Part shown: positions 35,745 to 44,748 of the stretch, one piece after another | Layout: each line of letters starts with the position of its first letter | Position numbering within the stretch: the first letter of the stretch is position 1 | Assembly (NCBI RefSeq): GCF_007752135.1 | Contig: NZ_CP036298.1 | Span: 5,952,859 to 6,016,858, forward strand | Direction of reading: 5' to 3' | Origin: Aureliella helgolandensis | GTDB taxonomy: Bacteria; Planctomycetota; Planctomycetia; Pirellulales; Pirellulaceae | Length of the DNA stretch: 64,000 nt | Program-made: the position numbers and the translations under genes | The notes under the pieces: generated by a model | The model's input: only the letters and a program-made list of their open reading frames with translations | Databases searched by the model: none | Told to the model about the DNA's origin: nothing

Positions 35745-36962
35745 ATGTTACCCCACCCATTTGCCATAATTCCACGAATCTTGCCTACGTGGACCTCGTT
35801 TCCTCGAGCATTCTCGGCTGCAAACAGCTGCCTGCGGACCGTGAGCATCGTGTCGGCGGCCCTGTTTAGTTCTGTTTGCGCTCAGGCTCAAGAGCCCGCA
35901 GTGGCCACGCTCGATCCCGAATTGGCAATCAATCGCGCCGCCGCAGACGGCCTGGATTGGCACGACGTCGAAGCTTGGGGAGTGGAGGGACGCATTCTTC
36001 CCGACCAAGCTCGGGCGCGATGGTTCGACCGCTTGCCACAATCTGCCGAGGCGTCCGTAACCAAGAACGTTTGGAACCTTAGCCGCGATAGTGCTGGCAT
36101 GATGGTTCGCTTCACGACTGATGCGACAGCAATCCATGTCCATTACAAACTACGCAAGGCCAACCTCGCCATGCCCCACATGCCCGCCACGGGGGTCAGC
36201 GGAGTCGATTTGTATGCGCGCGATACGGACGGTCAGTGGAAATGGGTGCAAGTGGCCAGACCCGGTTCCCAAGAAGTGAAGGCAGAGCTCATCAAGGGAA
36301 TGGCACCTGGGGAGCGCGAATACGCAGCGTATTTGCCACTCTACAACGGCGTGGAATTCCTGCAGATTGGCGTCCCACAGGATAGCAAGTTTGCGGGACA
36401 CGCGCCGCGCCCCAACCCCATTGTTTTCTACGGTACTAGTATTACGCACGGAGCCTGCGCAAGCCGTCCGGGCATGGTGCATACCGGGATCCTTGGCAGA
36501 CGCTTTGACAGCCCCATCGTAAATCTTGGTTTCTCCGGCAACGGCCGAATGGACAAGGCAGTGGGCGACTACCTTCTGCAGATCGACGCGTCGGTGTATG
36601 TCATCGATTGCTTACCGAACATGGGCCCCAATGATGTTGCGGCCAAGTGCGTACCGCTAGTAAAGCAGCTCCGGGCCGCCAAGCCCAATACGCCAATTGT
36701 ACTGGTCGAAGATCGTCGCAATACCAATGACTGGATACTTCCGGCTCGCCAAAAACACCACACCGAGAACCACGCTGCACTCAAAGCAGCCTATGCAAGT
36801 CTTCAAGCTGATGGAGTGGAAAAACTGTTCTATATCGAAGGGGACCATCTGTACGGGGATGACACCGAAGGTGCCACCGACGGCTCCCACGCCAGCGATC
36901 TTGGATTCATGCGTCAAGCCGACGTGTTTGAGCCAACGCTACGCGAGGCACTCGGGTTGTAG
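35745..36962 (+). CDS. Exported SGNH/GDSL hydrolase with N-terminal beta domain
   Basis: A 405-residue esterase. A long n-region precedes a signal segment ending CAQAQEP. The N-terminal beta-sandwich (about residues 65-225) contains WNLSRDSAGMMVRFTTD and LPLYNGVEFLQIG. The SGNH domain follows with block I GTSITHGACASRPG (nucleophile Ser), block II NLGFSGNG (Gly, Asn), and block V DGSHASDLGF (Asp-x-x-His). This domain pair is typical of carbohydrate esterases that remove acetyl groups from polysaccharides. Its position between two sulfatases suggests action on the same glycan. Start at ATG 35745; several later Met codons are not usable without losing the signal. Confidence 0.87.
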   Translation: MLPHPFAIIPRILPTWTSFPRAFSAANSCLRTVSIVSAALFSSVCAQAQEPAVATLDPELAINRAAADGLDWHDVEAWGVEGRILPDQARARWFDRLPQSAEASVTKNVWNLSRDSAGMMVRFTTDATAIHVHYKLRKANLAMPHMPATGVSGVDLYARDTDGQWKWVQVARPGSQEVKAELIKGMAPGEREYAAYLPLYNGVEFLQIGVPQDSKFAGHAPRPNPIVFYGTSITHGACASRPGMVHTGILGRRFDSPIVNLGFSGNGRMDKAVGDYLLQIDASVYVIDCLPNMGPNDVAAKCVPLVKQLRAAKPNTPIVLVEDRRNTNDWILPARQKHHTENHAALKAAYASLQADGVEKLFYIEGDHLYGDDTEGATDGSHASDLGFMRQADVFEPTLREALGL

Positions 36963-36978
36963 ACATCCACCCAACTAC

Positions 36979-38763
36979 ATGAATACATCGCAATTCCAGC
37001 CTGAGCGACCGCGCATTCAGGCTGGAATCCGTTGCCTGCGGCCTGCTTGCCGGCTTCCCACCTTAATTTACTTTGTCACCTCTGCATTGATTGAGAGCCA
37101 AGCCATCAACACGATACTCAAGCCTGCTTTACACTCCGCTGCAGTATGGATCGTCGCGCTGTCTTGCGGATTGATCCAAGCCTCTCTTCACGCCCAAGTG
37201 GAAACGACCTCCGCCGGACGCCCCAATATTGTCTTTGCGTTTGCCGATGACTTGGGACGCTATGCGAGTATCTATTCAGATCCATCGCGGCCCTCGCCCA
37301 ACGACGTAATCCATACTCCCAATTTCGACCAGATTGCAATGGCAGGAGTGTTGTTTCAAAACGCCTTGGTCAGCGTACCCTCCTGCACTCCCTCCCGAGC
37401 TGCCATCGTGTCTTGTCGCCATTTCTTCCGCAATGGCAGCCATTCACAGCTGCACCATCCTTGGGTTAAGGGTTTTCCCGATCCTTGGGATCAAGTGCGC
37501 GGCTTTCCCCTGATCCTGCAGGATGCGGGTTATCACATTGGATGGTCCTACAAGATGCATATTAGCGAGGACCGCATGGGCGGTAGCCAACGCAATTACA
37601 AAGCCCATGGCAGCCGATTCAACTCGTTTTCACAGAACGCCATGAAAGCGGACGATCCGGAAGCGGAGAAGGCAAAGCTGCTCGACGAAGTGCGACTCAA
37701 CTTCGGGGATTTCCTAGCCGATCGGCAGCCCGACCAACCGTTCTACTACTGGTTCAATCCCACCAACACGCACCGTGCATGGATTCAAGGGTCCGGTAAG
37801 AAGCTCTGGAATATTGATCCGGACGACCTGCTGGGAAAACTTCCAAGCTTCCTGCCCGACAATGCAACGGTACGGGAAGATTTCGCAGATTATCTGGGGG
37901 AAGCTCAAGCCTTTGATGCGGCTGTCGGTGTATTGCGAGAGGAGCTGATTGCCTGCGGCGAATGGGAGAATACCATTCTGGTCGTCAGTGGTGATCATGG
38001 TGCCCCCGGCTTCCCGCGTGGCAAATGCAACCTCTACGACTTCGGAGTCCAAGTTCCTCTAGCCATACACTGGCCCAAACACTTAGCTGCCGGACGACGC
38101 ATCGCCGCGCCAGTCAGCTTGATTGACCTGGGCCCCACTTTTCTGGAAGCCGCGGGATTAGAGCCCACTGCAGACATGGATGGGCAAAGTTTGATAACCG
38201 CCATGCTGCCGAGTACCGACACACCAGCTAGCGGCCTGAGGCAATACGCCATCGTCGGACGTGAAAACCACGTCGACCAAGCACGCCCTGGCGGGCTCCC
38301 CTATCCCATGCGCGCCATTCGCACCAGCCAGTACTTGTACATCATCAATTTTGCGCCCGATCGTTGGCCCGTGGCGGAACCACCTCTGTCCGCCCCACTT
38401 GCGGAAGACATGAAGAGTCGCGGTGGCTCTGCCTCGCGGCGAATGGATATCGACTATGGACCAACTCGAGATTTCTTCACCGAATTCGAGGGCAGCCAAT
38501 CGATCGCCAAGGAATGGGAGTTGGGGTTTGCGAAACGCCCGAAGTTTGAGTTGTATGATGTGCTGCAGGACCCAGATCAAGTCAACAATTTGGCCCATGC
38601 CGGCGAATTCCAAGAGTTGCGGCAGCAATTGCACACCCAGTTGATGAGCGAATTGCAGGCTGGGAACGACCCGCGTGTGATAGGAGGTGGTACCGCCTTC
38701 GATGCCCCTCCATACGCTCCTGGCGATCCGCAACGAGGCGTCATCGTCCCTCCCGCGGAATAG
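36979..38763 (+). CDS. Exported sulfatase, heparan N-sulfatase-like
   Basis: A 594-residue sulfatase. The signal region (about residues 50-73, ending SLHAQ) is preceded by a long polar n-region. Active-site motifs: FAFADDLGRYASIY (Asp90, Asp91) and SCTPSRAAIVSCRHFFRNG with Cys136 as the formylglycine site in C-T-P-S-R. Metal and sulfate residues occur in SYKMHISEDRMGG, NPTNTHRAW and VVSGDHGAPGFPRGK. The set resembles the S1_8 sulfamidase-type subfamily. The start at ATG 36979, 16 bases after the preceding stop, supports an operon; the frame is open upstream but overlaps the SGNH gene. Confidence 0.9.
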   Translation: MNTSQFQPERPRIQAGIRCLRPACRLPTLIYFVTSALIESQAINTILKPALHSAAVWIVALSCGLIQASLHAQVETTSAGRPNIVFAFADDLGRYASIYSDPSRPSPNDVIHTPNFDQIAMAGVLFQNALVSVPSCTPSRAAIVSCRHFFRNGSHSQLHHPWVKGFPDPWDQVRGFPLILQDAGYHIGWSYKMHISEDRMGGSQRNYKAHGSRFNSFSQNAMKADDPEAEKAKLLDEVRLNFGDFLADRQPDQPFYYWFNPTNTHRAWIQGSGKKLWNIDPDDLLGKLPSFLPDNATVREDFADYLGEAQAFDAAVGVLREELIACGEWENTILVVSGDHGAPGFPRGKCNLYDFGVQVPLAIHWPKHLAAGRRIAAPVSLIDLGPTFLEAAGLEPTADMDGQSLITAMLPSTDTPASGLRQYAIVGRENHVDQARPGGLPYPMRAIRTSQYLYIINFAPDRWPVAEPPLSAPLAEDMKSRGGSASRRMDIDYGPTRDFFTEFEGSQSIAKEWELGFAKRPKFELYDVLQDPDQVNNLAHAGEFQELRQQLHTQLMSELQAGNDPRVIGGGTAFDAPPYAPGDPQRGVIVPPAE

Positions 38764-38775
38764 CAAGCGAGCACC

Positions 38776-38875
38776 CCACGTAGCATGGACCCCCGGTCCG
38801 TGAACAAATACATCTCCCCCACGTAGCATGGCCCCCGATTCGTGCCCCACATAGCACGCCCCCCGGTCCGTGCCC
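38776..38875. repeat. Hairpin repeat family R1, copies 1-3
   Basis: Three copies in a row directly after the sulfatase stop: 38776-38807 (GTAGCATGGACC, CCC, GGTCCGTG, then AACAA), 38819-38845 and 38847-38875. Consensus of the family: CCGTAGCATGG-N-CC, CCC, GG-N-CC-GTG-AAC. Each forms a short G+C-rich hairpin around CCC. More copies lie at 41957-42057, 44668-44722 and 45129-45149. Confidence 0.8.
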
Positions 38876-38979
38876 TCGCACAACATCCCCAAGTCCAAGG
38901 CCTGCCATCCCATCCCGCGCACCGGGATATGCTCCCACTCGCCCCAGCACTTCGGAAAGAGGGAGGGGCGACGATGCCT

Positions 38980-40431
38980 CTATTCCATTCCGTATCCGCG
39001 CAAGCGATCGCGCAAGGTTCCTCGATGGATCCCCAAGATTTCCGCCGCTTTGGCACGATTCCCGCCCGTTTCCTGCAATACGATCCGCAGCAGCGTGGGC
39101 TCGATCGCCTTCATTAACTCCTCGTGGAGACTTCCTCCTTCGATTGCCTGCTTGGCTAATGCACCGCGCGACCAGTCCGCAATGACACGGTCTAATTCGT
39201 TGCCTTGGGCCGCAGTGGAATCTAATCTTCCAGCTTGAGCGGATGGGAAGTCCGTAATGGAGAGAGATCGCCCTCGCGCAACTACTGCGGCGTGTTCGAC
39301 TGCGTTCCGTAGCTCGCGAACGTTACCGAACCAAGGCCGTGACTGCAACTCGTGCAACAATTCTTGATCCAGGGCTGTTTCTGCGTTCGGGTACTGAAGT
39401 GTTTGCAAGACGTACTCGGCGATCAATGCAATATCTTCCAGGCGTTCTCGCAGGGGCGGCAAGTGCACGTGGACGCCGTTCAGCCGGTAGTAGAGGTCTT
39501 CGCGAAACTCACCGCGTTGAACCGCCTGTCGCAGATCGGCATTGGTCGCCGCCAGCACGCGCACATTGCATTGCCTAAACTGAACTTCTCCAACCCGCGA
39601 GTACTGGCCGCTCTCCAAGATACGGAGCAGCTTGACCTGAATCGAGAGAGGTAAATCTCCAATCTCATCCAGCAGAACCGTACCGCCGTCAGCCTGTTCG
39701 AACAAACCGGGACGATTTTCCGCGGCGCCGGTAAACGCTCCTCGCACGTGGCCGAACAACTCACTTTCGATCAAATCGGGACTGAGCGACACAGGTGCAA
39801 TGGGAAGATATGGCATATTGGAGCGGTGGCTATGGCGATGAATCGCGGCGGCAACCAACTCCTTTCCCGTCCCCGTTTCTCCGGTAATCAGCACCGACAA
39901 ATCACTGTTGGCCACCAATGCAATCTGCCGGAACGCTTGTTGCATGGCCGCAGACTGCCCAATCAGCGTTTCTCCACGATGGATGCGAATGACGGGAGCT
40001 GGAGACGGACGCTCATTTTCAGCGGTCGCACGGATGGCTTGGCGGCAAAGTTTTAGCGCATCGTCTAAACGAAACGGCTTAGTCAAATAGTCGCTCGCTC
40101 CGCGTTGCACGGCCGCAACTGCAGTGTCCAAATCTCCAAAGGCCGTCATGACGACTACGGGAGCCGAATGGGTAACCTCCAAGAACTGTGGCAATGCAGT
40201 AATCCCATCCATGCCCGGCAATCGCACGTCCAGCAGGACGAGTGCCGGCCGCTCTGTCGCCGCCAGTCGCAACCCCTCCTCAGCGGTTGAGGCGGTAATC
40301 ACGCGATGTCCCTCCTCACCGAGCATGCGTTCGAAGCCCCAGCAGATCGACGGCTCATCGTCTACGACCAGTACGAGCGATGGCTTAGATATCTCTGCAT
40401 CGTTCAACCTGCTAGTAGTCATCGATTCCAT
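38980..40431 (-). CDS. NtrC-family sigma-54 response regulator
   Basis: A 483-residue transcription activator. Receiver domain (about residues 15-130) with VVDDEP and phospho-acceptor Asp68 in [14 protein letters not shown]+ domain with Walker A GETGTGKE, the sigma-54-contact loop GAFTGA and Walker B-type [11 protein letters not shown]-terminal Fis-type helix-turn-helix ([20 protein letters not shown]). GAFTGA shows it acts with sigma-54 RNA polymerase. The start is ATG 40431 or 40422; a TTG at 40443 would overlap the kinase's TGA. It is co-transcribed with the histidine kinase, and a near-consensus sigma-54 promoter lies about 1.9 kb away in front of the divergent pseudopilin gene. Confidence 0.92.
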   Translation of the reverse strand: MESMTTSRLNDAEISKPSLVLVVDDEPSICWGFERMLGEEGHRVITASTAEEGLRLAATERPALVLLDVRLPGMDGITALPQFLEVTHSAPVVVMTAFGDLDTAVAAVQRGASDYLTKPFRLDDALKLCRQAIRATAENERPSPAPVIRIHRGETLIGQSAAMQQAFRQIALVANSDLSVLITGETGTGKELVAAAIHRHSHRSNMPYLPIAPVSLSPDLIESELFGHVRGAFTGAAENRPGLFEQADGGTVLLDEIGDLPLSIQVKLLRILESGQYSRVGEVQFRQCNVRVLAATNADLRQAVQRGEFREDLYYRLNGVHVHLPPLRERLEDIALIAEYVLQTLQYPNAETALDQELLHELQSRPWFGNVRELRNAVEHAAVVARGRSLSITDFPSAQAGRLDSTAAQGNELDRVIADWSRGALAKQAIEGGSLHEELMKAIEPTLLRIVLQETGGNRAKAAEILGIHRGTLRDRLRGYGME

Positions 40432-40439
40432 TTCCGATC

Positions 40440-41819
40440 TCAAGGGGTGCCCTGGCGTTGGAGGCGAGCTGTAAATACAAAGAGTGTCTGCTGCCCCTCC
40501 CGGTGAAAGCGGACCTCACCATTTAGGAAGTCTGCCGCGCGTCTTACCAACGGCAAGCCTAGTCCAAGCCCTTCCGGTTTGGAAGTTACAAAGGGCTCGA
40601 AGATCTCCCCCGCCAACTTGGCGGACGGCCCAGGACCATCATCCGCAACCGTCAATTGAAGCTCGTGCTTGCCCGTCAATTGTGCCGTGACCGTCACCTG
40701 CGTTCCAGCTTGAGTGGCATTAATGATTAAGTTGGTAGCGGCCGCCGACAAAGTACCGCCGTCCTTTACCTGATACCCTTTGAGCGATTCCTCAAGTTGC
40801 CAGTGGATTCCCACCTTTAAGTGACGCGCCACCGGGTTAAGGCGTAGTTGCACGTCATGCAAACAACTCAACACCTCCTCAGCTCGCCCCTGCACCTGTT
40901 GACCAGAACCGACTAGCAAGAGGCGACGCACATAGTCCTCGAGTTGCTCAAGTTCGCTCAGTGCAACCCGCAAGCCCTCGTCGTCCCCCGCCTGACAATG
41001 CTTCGCATGCAGCTCGATAGCCATCCTGGCCCCGGTGAGACTATTGCGCAGCTGGTGAGCCATACCGCCCGAGATTTGATGCAGTAGTTTTTCACTCTGC
41101 TGTCGATGGACTGCTTGCCACAATTGATCCAATTGGCGTGCCATGGAATCGACAGCTTGCCCCAACCGACTGACCTCGTCACTTCCATCGTCGGAGATTG
41201 TGGACTTAAAATCCCCCGCTGCCACCAACCCCACTTGTCGCTGGAGAACTGACAGACGACGGACTAAGCGACCGGTTAGAGCCAGCGCCACCGTTCCGAT
41301 GAGCACAATTGTCGAGAGACCGGTTGCCAAGGGCAAGACGGCAGCCCGCCAACGCGCGGCGCGTAAATCGCGTTCGTCGAACAGAATGAGGACTGTTTCG
41401 ACTCGATCGGTATTCCTCTCTGCCGCAGTCCGTTCAAAGGCAAATGCCAAAAAGTGTTGATCGCCGATTGGAAACAGGACTCCCAGCTGGGATGGACCGG
41501 CTTGGAGAGCCAGGTCCGCTAGCCGTCGCGACTGCGTATTCTGCAGGGTACTCGCCAGAACCTGTCCATCCGTTCCGAGCGTCACTAGGTCGGCTTGGGT
41601 CAATTCGGCCAACGAGCCGACCACCGAATCATTCAATGGAAAGGAAGCTCGCGACAACGATTGCCGCATTCCCAAGAAACGCTTTTCGAATTCCTGGGTT
41701 GCCCAGTGCGACCCGAGGGAATAGGAAGCCATCGCCACCACCAGCGCCGCCACCACAGAAACCGCCAACAAGGGGACTAACAGTCGGACGCGAAGCGAGT
41801 GAAGTCCAGAACGATCCAC
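40440..41819 (-). CDS. Membrane sensor histidine kinase, NtrC-system partner
   Basis: A 459-residue kinase: transmembrane helix 1 (about residues 13-34), a periplasmic sensor of about 125 residues, transmembrane helix 2 (about 160-182), HAMP linker (183-235), dimerisation helices with phospho-acceptor His255 in GGMAHQLRNS, and a HATPase domain (about 300-455) with NLIINATQAG (N box), ADDGPGP (G1) and GLGLGLPLV (G2). No PAS domain is seen. Stop codon is a few bases from the response-regulator start, so the two are one operon. The ATG at 41819 gives a compact N-terminus. Signal unknown. Confidence 0.9.
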   Translation of the reverse strand: MDRSGLHSLRVRLLVPLLAVSVVAALVVAMASYSLGSHWATQEFEKRFLGMRQSLSRASFPLNDSVVGSLAELTQADLVTLGTDGQVLASTLQNTQSRRLADLALQAGPSQLGVLFPIGDQHFLAFAFERTAAERNTDRVETVLILFDERDLRAARWRAAVLPLATGLSTIVLIGTVALALTGRLVRRLSVLQRQVGLVAAGDFKSTISDDGSDEVSRLGQAVDSMARQLDQLWQAVHRQQSEKLLHQISGGMAHQLRNSLTGARMAIELHAKHCQAGDDEGLRVALSELEQLEDYVRRLLLVGSGQQVQGRAEEVLSCLHDVQLRLNPVARHLKVGIHWQLEESLKGYQVKDGGTLSAAATNLIINATQAGTQVTVTAQLTGKHELQLTVADDGPGPSAKLAGEIFEPFVTSKPEGLGLGLPLVRRAADFLNGEVRFHREGQQTLFVFTARLQRQGTP

Positions 41820-41860
41820 AGGATGCAGGGCCTAGCAGGAGTAAAGTCGATTAATTCCCA

Positions 41861-41879
41861 TGAACTGCCTAGCAGTTCA
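41861..41879. promoter_or_regulatory. Perfect 8-bp dyad upstream of the kinase gene
   Basis: TGAACTGC, three bases CTA, GCAGTTCA, placed 42 bases before the histidine-kinase ATG. Size and position suit an operator for the two-component operon, possibly autoregulatory, but a small hairpin in the leader is equally possible. Confidence 0.4.
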
Positions 41880-41956
41880 GCAACTCAGGCCCTGTAATTG
41901 TTCCAACGCCCAAGTGTCTTGGATAGTGCAACTCCAAACCCGACACCCTCCCCCCC

Positions 41957-42057
41957 CCGTAGCATGGGCCCCCGGCCCGTGAACAAAGCAGCCCCGCAGC
42001 CGCCCAAGCAACTTCCCCACCCAATCCCCCGTAGCACGGCCCGGCCCGTGAACGAAT
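41957..42057. repeat. Hairpin repeat family R1, copies 4 and 5
   Basis: Copy 4 at 41957-41987 (GTAGCATGGGCC, CCC, GGCCCGTGAACAAA) and copy 5 at 42029-42057 (GTAGCACGGCCCGGCCCGTG then AACGAA). Compared with copy 1, the central base of both arms has changed in a pairing-preserving way (GGACC/GGTCC to GGGCC/GGCCC). Confidence 0.8.
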
Positions 42058-42253
42058 CAGCCCGATGCCCCGCGCCCAAGCAACGTGCCATTCTCGAGCG
42101 ACGCGCTCCCCAGACCAACAGCACGCCCGACCAGCCCTAATAGCACAATCCCGCTCTCCACTAAGCACTAACCGACATAGACGGTGCACAGGACACCTTT
42201 AAAAGTTGGCTCGGTCTAGATCGATCTTCCTTCCAGCTCCCCGGCGAAAAATA

Positions 42254-42267
42254 CGTCGCAAACGACG
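42254..42267. promoter_or_regulatory. Candidate enhancer-binding dyad for the NtrC-type regulator
   Basis: CGTCG, CAAA, CGACG, centred about 80 bases upstream of the -24 element of the sigma-54 promoter. This is the usual distance for upstream activator sites of NtrC-family regulators. Only one copy is seen, so this is a position-based suggestion. Confidence 0.35.
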
Positions 42268-42339
42268 GCTTTTCCATCGTCCCACGCGTCATTTCTGGCA
42301 AACTCACCGTTTATCCCTGAGCCCTATAAATTTCCCCAA

Positions 42340-42355
42340 TGGCACGCGAATTGCC
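42340..42355 (+). promoter_or_regulatory. Sigma-54 (-24/-12) promoter
   Basis: TGGCACG, four bases CGAA, TTGCC: matches the TGGCACG-N4-TTGCW consensus except the last base. The GG at 42341 and GC at 42353 are 12 bases apart, as required. The predicted transcription start is near 42366, about 95 bases before the pseudopilin ATG at 42462. A GAFTGA-type activator is encoded by the divergent operon next to it. Confidence 0.75.
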
Positions 42356-42461
42356 ATAGAATGGTATCAAGATCGCCTTAGAGGCTAAGCTCGCTGCAAA
42401 GCAAGCTGCAAGCCTCCCGTGCAAATGACTGATACCAATTCACCTCTCCCCACTTGGCTCC

Positions 42462-43469
42462 ATGAAACGACGCAACAACGGATTTACACTAGTTGAACTA
42501 TTAGTGGTAATTGCCATCATTGGCATCTTAGTGGGCCTGCTACTGCCAGCAGTCCAAGCGGCGCGGGAAGCGGCGCGACGGATGCAGTGCTCCAACAACC
42601 TAAAACAACTGAGCTTAGCTTGCCACAATTATGAGAGTGTCCACAAGCGATTCCCTCCCTCTGCGACTCTGAATCTGAATGTTACCAGCACTGAAAACAA
42701 TGGTTCTTGGGGCGTTCACGGTCGCATCCTGCCCTATCTCGAGCAAGGCAATCTCTACAATCAAGTCGATTTGTCGATTGCCTGGGATTTTCAAATGGCG
42801 ATCGATCAGTTGAAAATCCCTAGCTATTCGTGCCCAAGCGATGCCAAAGGGAATGAAGTCCGCGATCCTGGTGCGGGCCGCCCCAAACTCTACCCGACGA
42901 GTTACGGCTTCAACTTTGGTCGCTGGTTCGTGTACTCTCCCAGCACACGGCAGGGTGGTGACGGCATGTTTTATCCCAACTCTTTCATAAAGTTCGGAGG
43001 ATGCACCGATGGCACCAGCCACACGCTGTTGGCGAGCGAGGTCAAAGCTTGGACTCCGTACCAACGCAACGGTGGCCCCGCTTCGACAACGCTTCCAGCC
43101 ACCCAGGCGGAAGCAGAACTCACGGTGGCTAGCGGCGCAGAATTCAAAAACACGGGACACACCGAATGGACTGATGGGCGCGTGCACCACACAGGTTTCA
43201 CCGTCGTTATGCCACCCAATAGTAATGTCCATTTCACCAAGGATGGCGTACTATATCCTCAGACAGATTTTAATTCCTGGCAGGAGGGAAAGAACGGCTC
43301 CGCCGGTAGCCCTTCGTTCGCCATTGTGACCGCCAGGAGTTTTCACACGGGAATCGTCAACGCAGCCTTGGTAGACGGTTCTGTCCAAACCGTTTCCGAG
43401 TCGATCGACCTTCGTGTTTGGCGCGCTCTTGGAACGCGCGCCGGTGGCGAAGTCGCTTCCCTCGATTAG
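42462..43469 (+). CDS. DUF1559 pseudopilin-like protein with prepilin N-terminus
   Basis: A 335-residue exported protein. The N-terminus MKRRNNGFTLVELLVVIAI has the prepilin cleavage site after Gly7 with Glu at +5, followed by a hydrophobic helix and PAVQAAREAARRMQCSNNLKQL, the hallmark of planctomycete DUF1559 proteins. The C-terminus carries the H-X9-DG signature (FHTGIVNAALVDGSV). It is expected to be processed by a prepilin peptidase and to belong to a type II secretion or type IV pilus-like system whose core genes are not in this window. Preceded by a sigma-54 promoter, and followed after 52 bases by the squalene-cyclase-like gene. Confidence 0.93.
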   Translation: MKRRNNGFTLVELLVVIAIIGILVGLLLPAVQAAREAARRMQCSNNLKQLSLACHNYESVHKRFPPSATLNLNVTSTENNGSWGVHGRILPYLEQGNLYNQVDLSIAWDFQMAIDQLKIPSYSCPSDAKGNEVRDPGAGRPKLYPTSYGFNFGRWFVYSPSTRQGGDGMFYPNSFIKFGGCTDGTSHTLLASEVKAWTPYQRNGGPASTTLPATQAEAELTVASGAEFKNTGHTEWTDGRVHHTGFTVVMPPNSNVHFTKDGVLYPQTDFNSWQEGKNGSAGSPSFAIVTARSFHTGIVNAALVDGSVQTVSESIDLRVWRALGTRAGGEVASLD

Positions 43470-43521
43470 TTCGTACTTGTATCCACAACATCCGTTCGGA
43501 AGTTTTGAAGGTTTTCCATCC

Positions 43522-44652
43522 ATGAAATCGCTCGCTACATTGGCTCTTCTTGCAAGTGCATTCTTGGGCTACAGCCTTGGGGTCTGTCCCCAAACCGCAC
43601 TGGGACAATCCGCTGCCGCCGAAAATGACGCCAAACAATACGCAGCTATGGTGCAGCGGAGTGTCGATTACCTGCGGCAGCATGGGCAAGCCGACGACGG
43701 TTCCTTCTCCGGAACAACCGGAATTGGTCCCACCGGTTTGGTCATTAGCGGGCTTCTATCGGTTGGAATCATGCCGCAAGACCCAATGGTCGCCAAAGGG
43801 CTGAAATACCTGGAAGAACACGCTCAAACCGATGGCGGAATCTACACTCTGGATTCTAAACACCGCAACTACGACACGTGCATCGCTATCCTAGCCCTCT
43901 CCAAAGCAAACCAGAACCAACGCTACGAAGCGTTGCTGGACAAGGCGGAGGCATTCGTTAAGGGGATTCAATGGGATGAAGGCGAAGGCAAACAGCCCAG
44001 CGACCCATTCTATGGTGGAGCAGGGTACGGTTCACACTCCCGACCAGACCTCTCCAATACCACCTTCTTAGTTGACGCACTCCAATCGCTGGGCAATGGC
44101 CCAGAGGACGAAGCGATCCAAAAAGCACTCGAGTTTGTATCGCGGTGTCAGAATCTGGAGTCTCCGGCGAATAACACAGAATTTGCAGCCAAGGTGAATG
44201 ACGGCGGGTTCTACTACACCGTCGCTGCTGGAGGTGAAAGCAAAGCTGGTGAGGAGCCCAATGGTGGACTTCGGAGCTATGGCTCCATGACCTATGCCGG
44301 GTTGAAAAGCATGATTTACGCTGGGGTTGGCAAGGAGGACAAACGCGTTCAAGCAGCCACAGATTTCCTTCGCAAGCACTACGACTTGGAATCCAATCCG
44401 GGTGTCGGACAACAAGGCTTGTTCTATTACTACCACACGATGGCCAAAGCACTCGATGCCTTGGACGAGCCGCAGTTCGTCGACGCCAGTGGAGCCTCCC
44501 ATCAATGGAAATCCGAGATGCGCGCCAAACTGGCGGAAATCCAACGCCCGGATGGTAGTTGGGTAAACGACACCGCGCGTTGGATGGAGGGAGATCCCAA
44601 TTTGGTAACTGGCTATGCACTTCTTGCACTAGCCTTCTGCGCCCCCGAATAG
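43522..44652 (+). CDS. Exported terpene-cyclase/prenyltransferase-repeat protein
   Basis: A 376-residue protein with a signal peptide (MKSLATLALLASAFLGYSLG to ALGQ). The mature part shows alpha-toroid repeats as in squalene cyclases and prenyltransferases: QRSVDYLRQHGQADDGSF, GLKYLEEHAQTDGGIY, DTCIAILALSKAN, RPDLSNTTFLVDAL, SYGSMTYAGLKSMIYAG and RPDGSWVND. The DxDD-type catalytic motif of cyclases is not obvious, so an enzymatic role is doubtful; such secreted toroid proteins are frequent in planctomycetes. Start at ATG 43522. Likely co-transcribed with the DUF1559 gene from the sigma-54 promoter. Confidence 0.82.
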   Translation: MKSLATLALLASAFLGYSLGVCPQTALGQSAAAENDAKQYAAMVQRSVDYLRQHGQADDGSFSGTTGIGPTGLVISGLLSVGIMPQDPMVAKGLKYLEEHAQTDGGIYTLDSKHRNYDTCIAILALSKANQNQRYEALLDKAEAFVKGIQWDEGEGKQPSDPFYGGAGYGSHSRPDLSNTTFLVDALQSLGNGPEDEAIQKALEFVSRCQNLESPANNTEFAAKVNDGGFYYTVAAGGESKAGEEPNGGLRSYGSMTYAGLKSMIYAGVGKEDKRVQAATDFLRKHYDLESNPGVGQQGLFYYYHTMAKALDALDEPQFVDASGASHQWKSEMRAKLAEIQRPDGSWVNDTARWMEGDPNLVTGYALLALAFCAPE

Positions 44653-44667
44653 GGCAGGATAGTTACC

Positions 44668-44722
44668 ACGGTAGCATGCCCCCCCGGACGGTACTCGGTA
44701 GCATGGCCCCCCGGGCCGTGGT
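44668..44722. repeat. Hairpin repeat family R1, copies 6 and 7
   Basis: Copy 6 at 44668-44692 (GGTAGCATGCC, CCCCCGGACGGT; arms weakened) and copy 7 at 44696-44722 (GGTAGCATGGCC, CCC, GGGCCGTGG). Starts 15 bases after the toroid-protein stop. Confidence 0.75.
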
Positions 44723-44748
44723 TGGTCGGAATCGTAACCCGCCACGTG

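Larger units (their letters stand above)
41820..42461. other. Divergent regulatory spacer between kinase and pseudopilin operons
   Basis: About 640 bases with, from left to right, a 19-bp dyad (41861-41879), two R1 repeats (41957-42057) with a run of C, a CGTCG dyad (42254-42267) and a sigma-54 promoter (42340-42355). No gene; short frames through the C-rich repeats have no family features. Confidence 0.7.

Noticed and set aside
36697-36978. Longer start for the second sulfatase
   Set aside because: It lies wholly inside the SGNH hydrolase gene in another frame.
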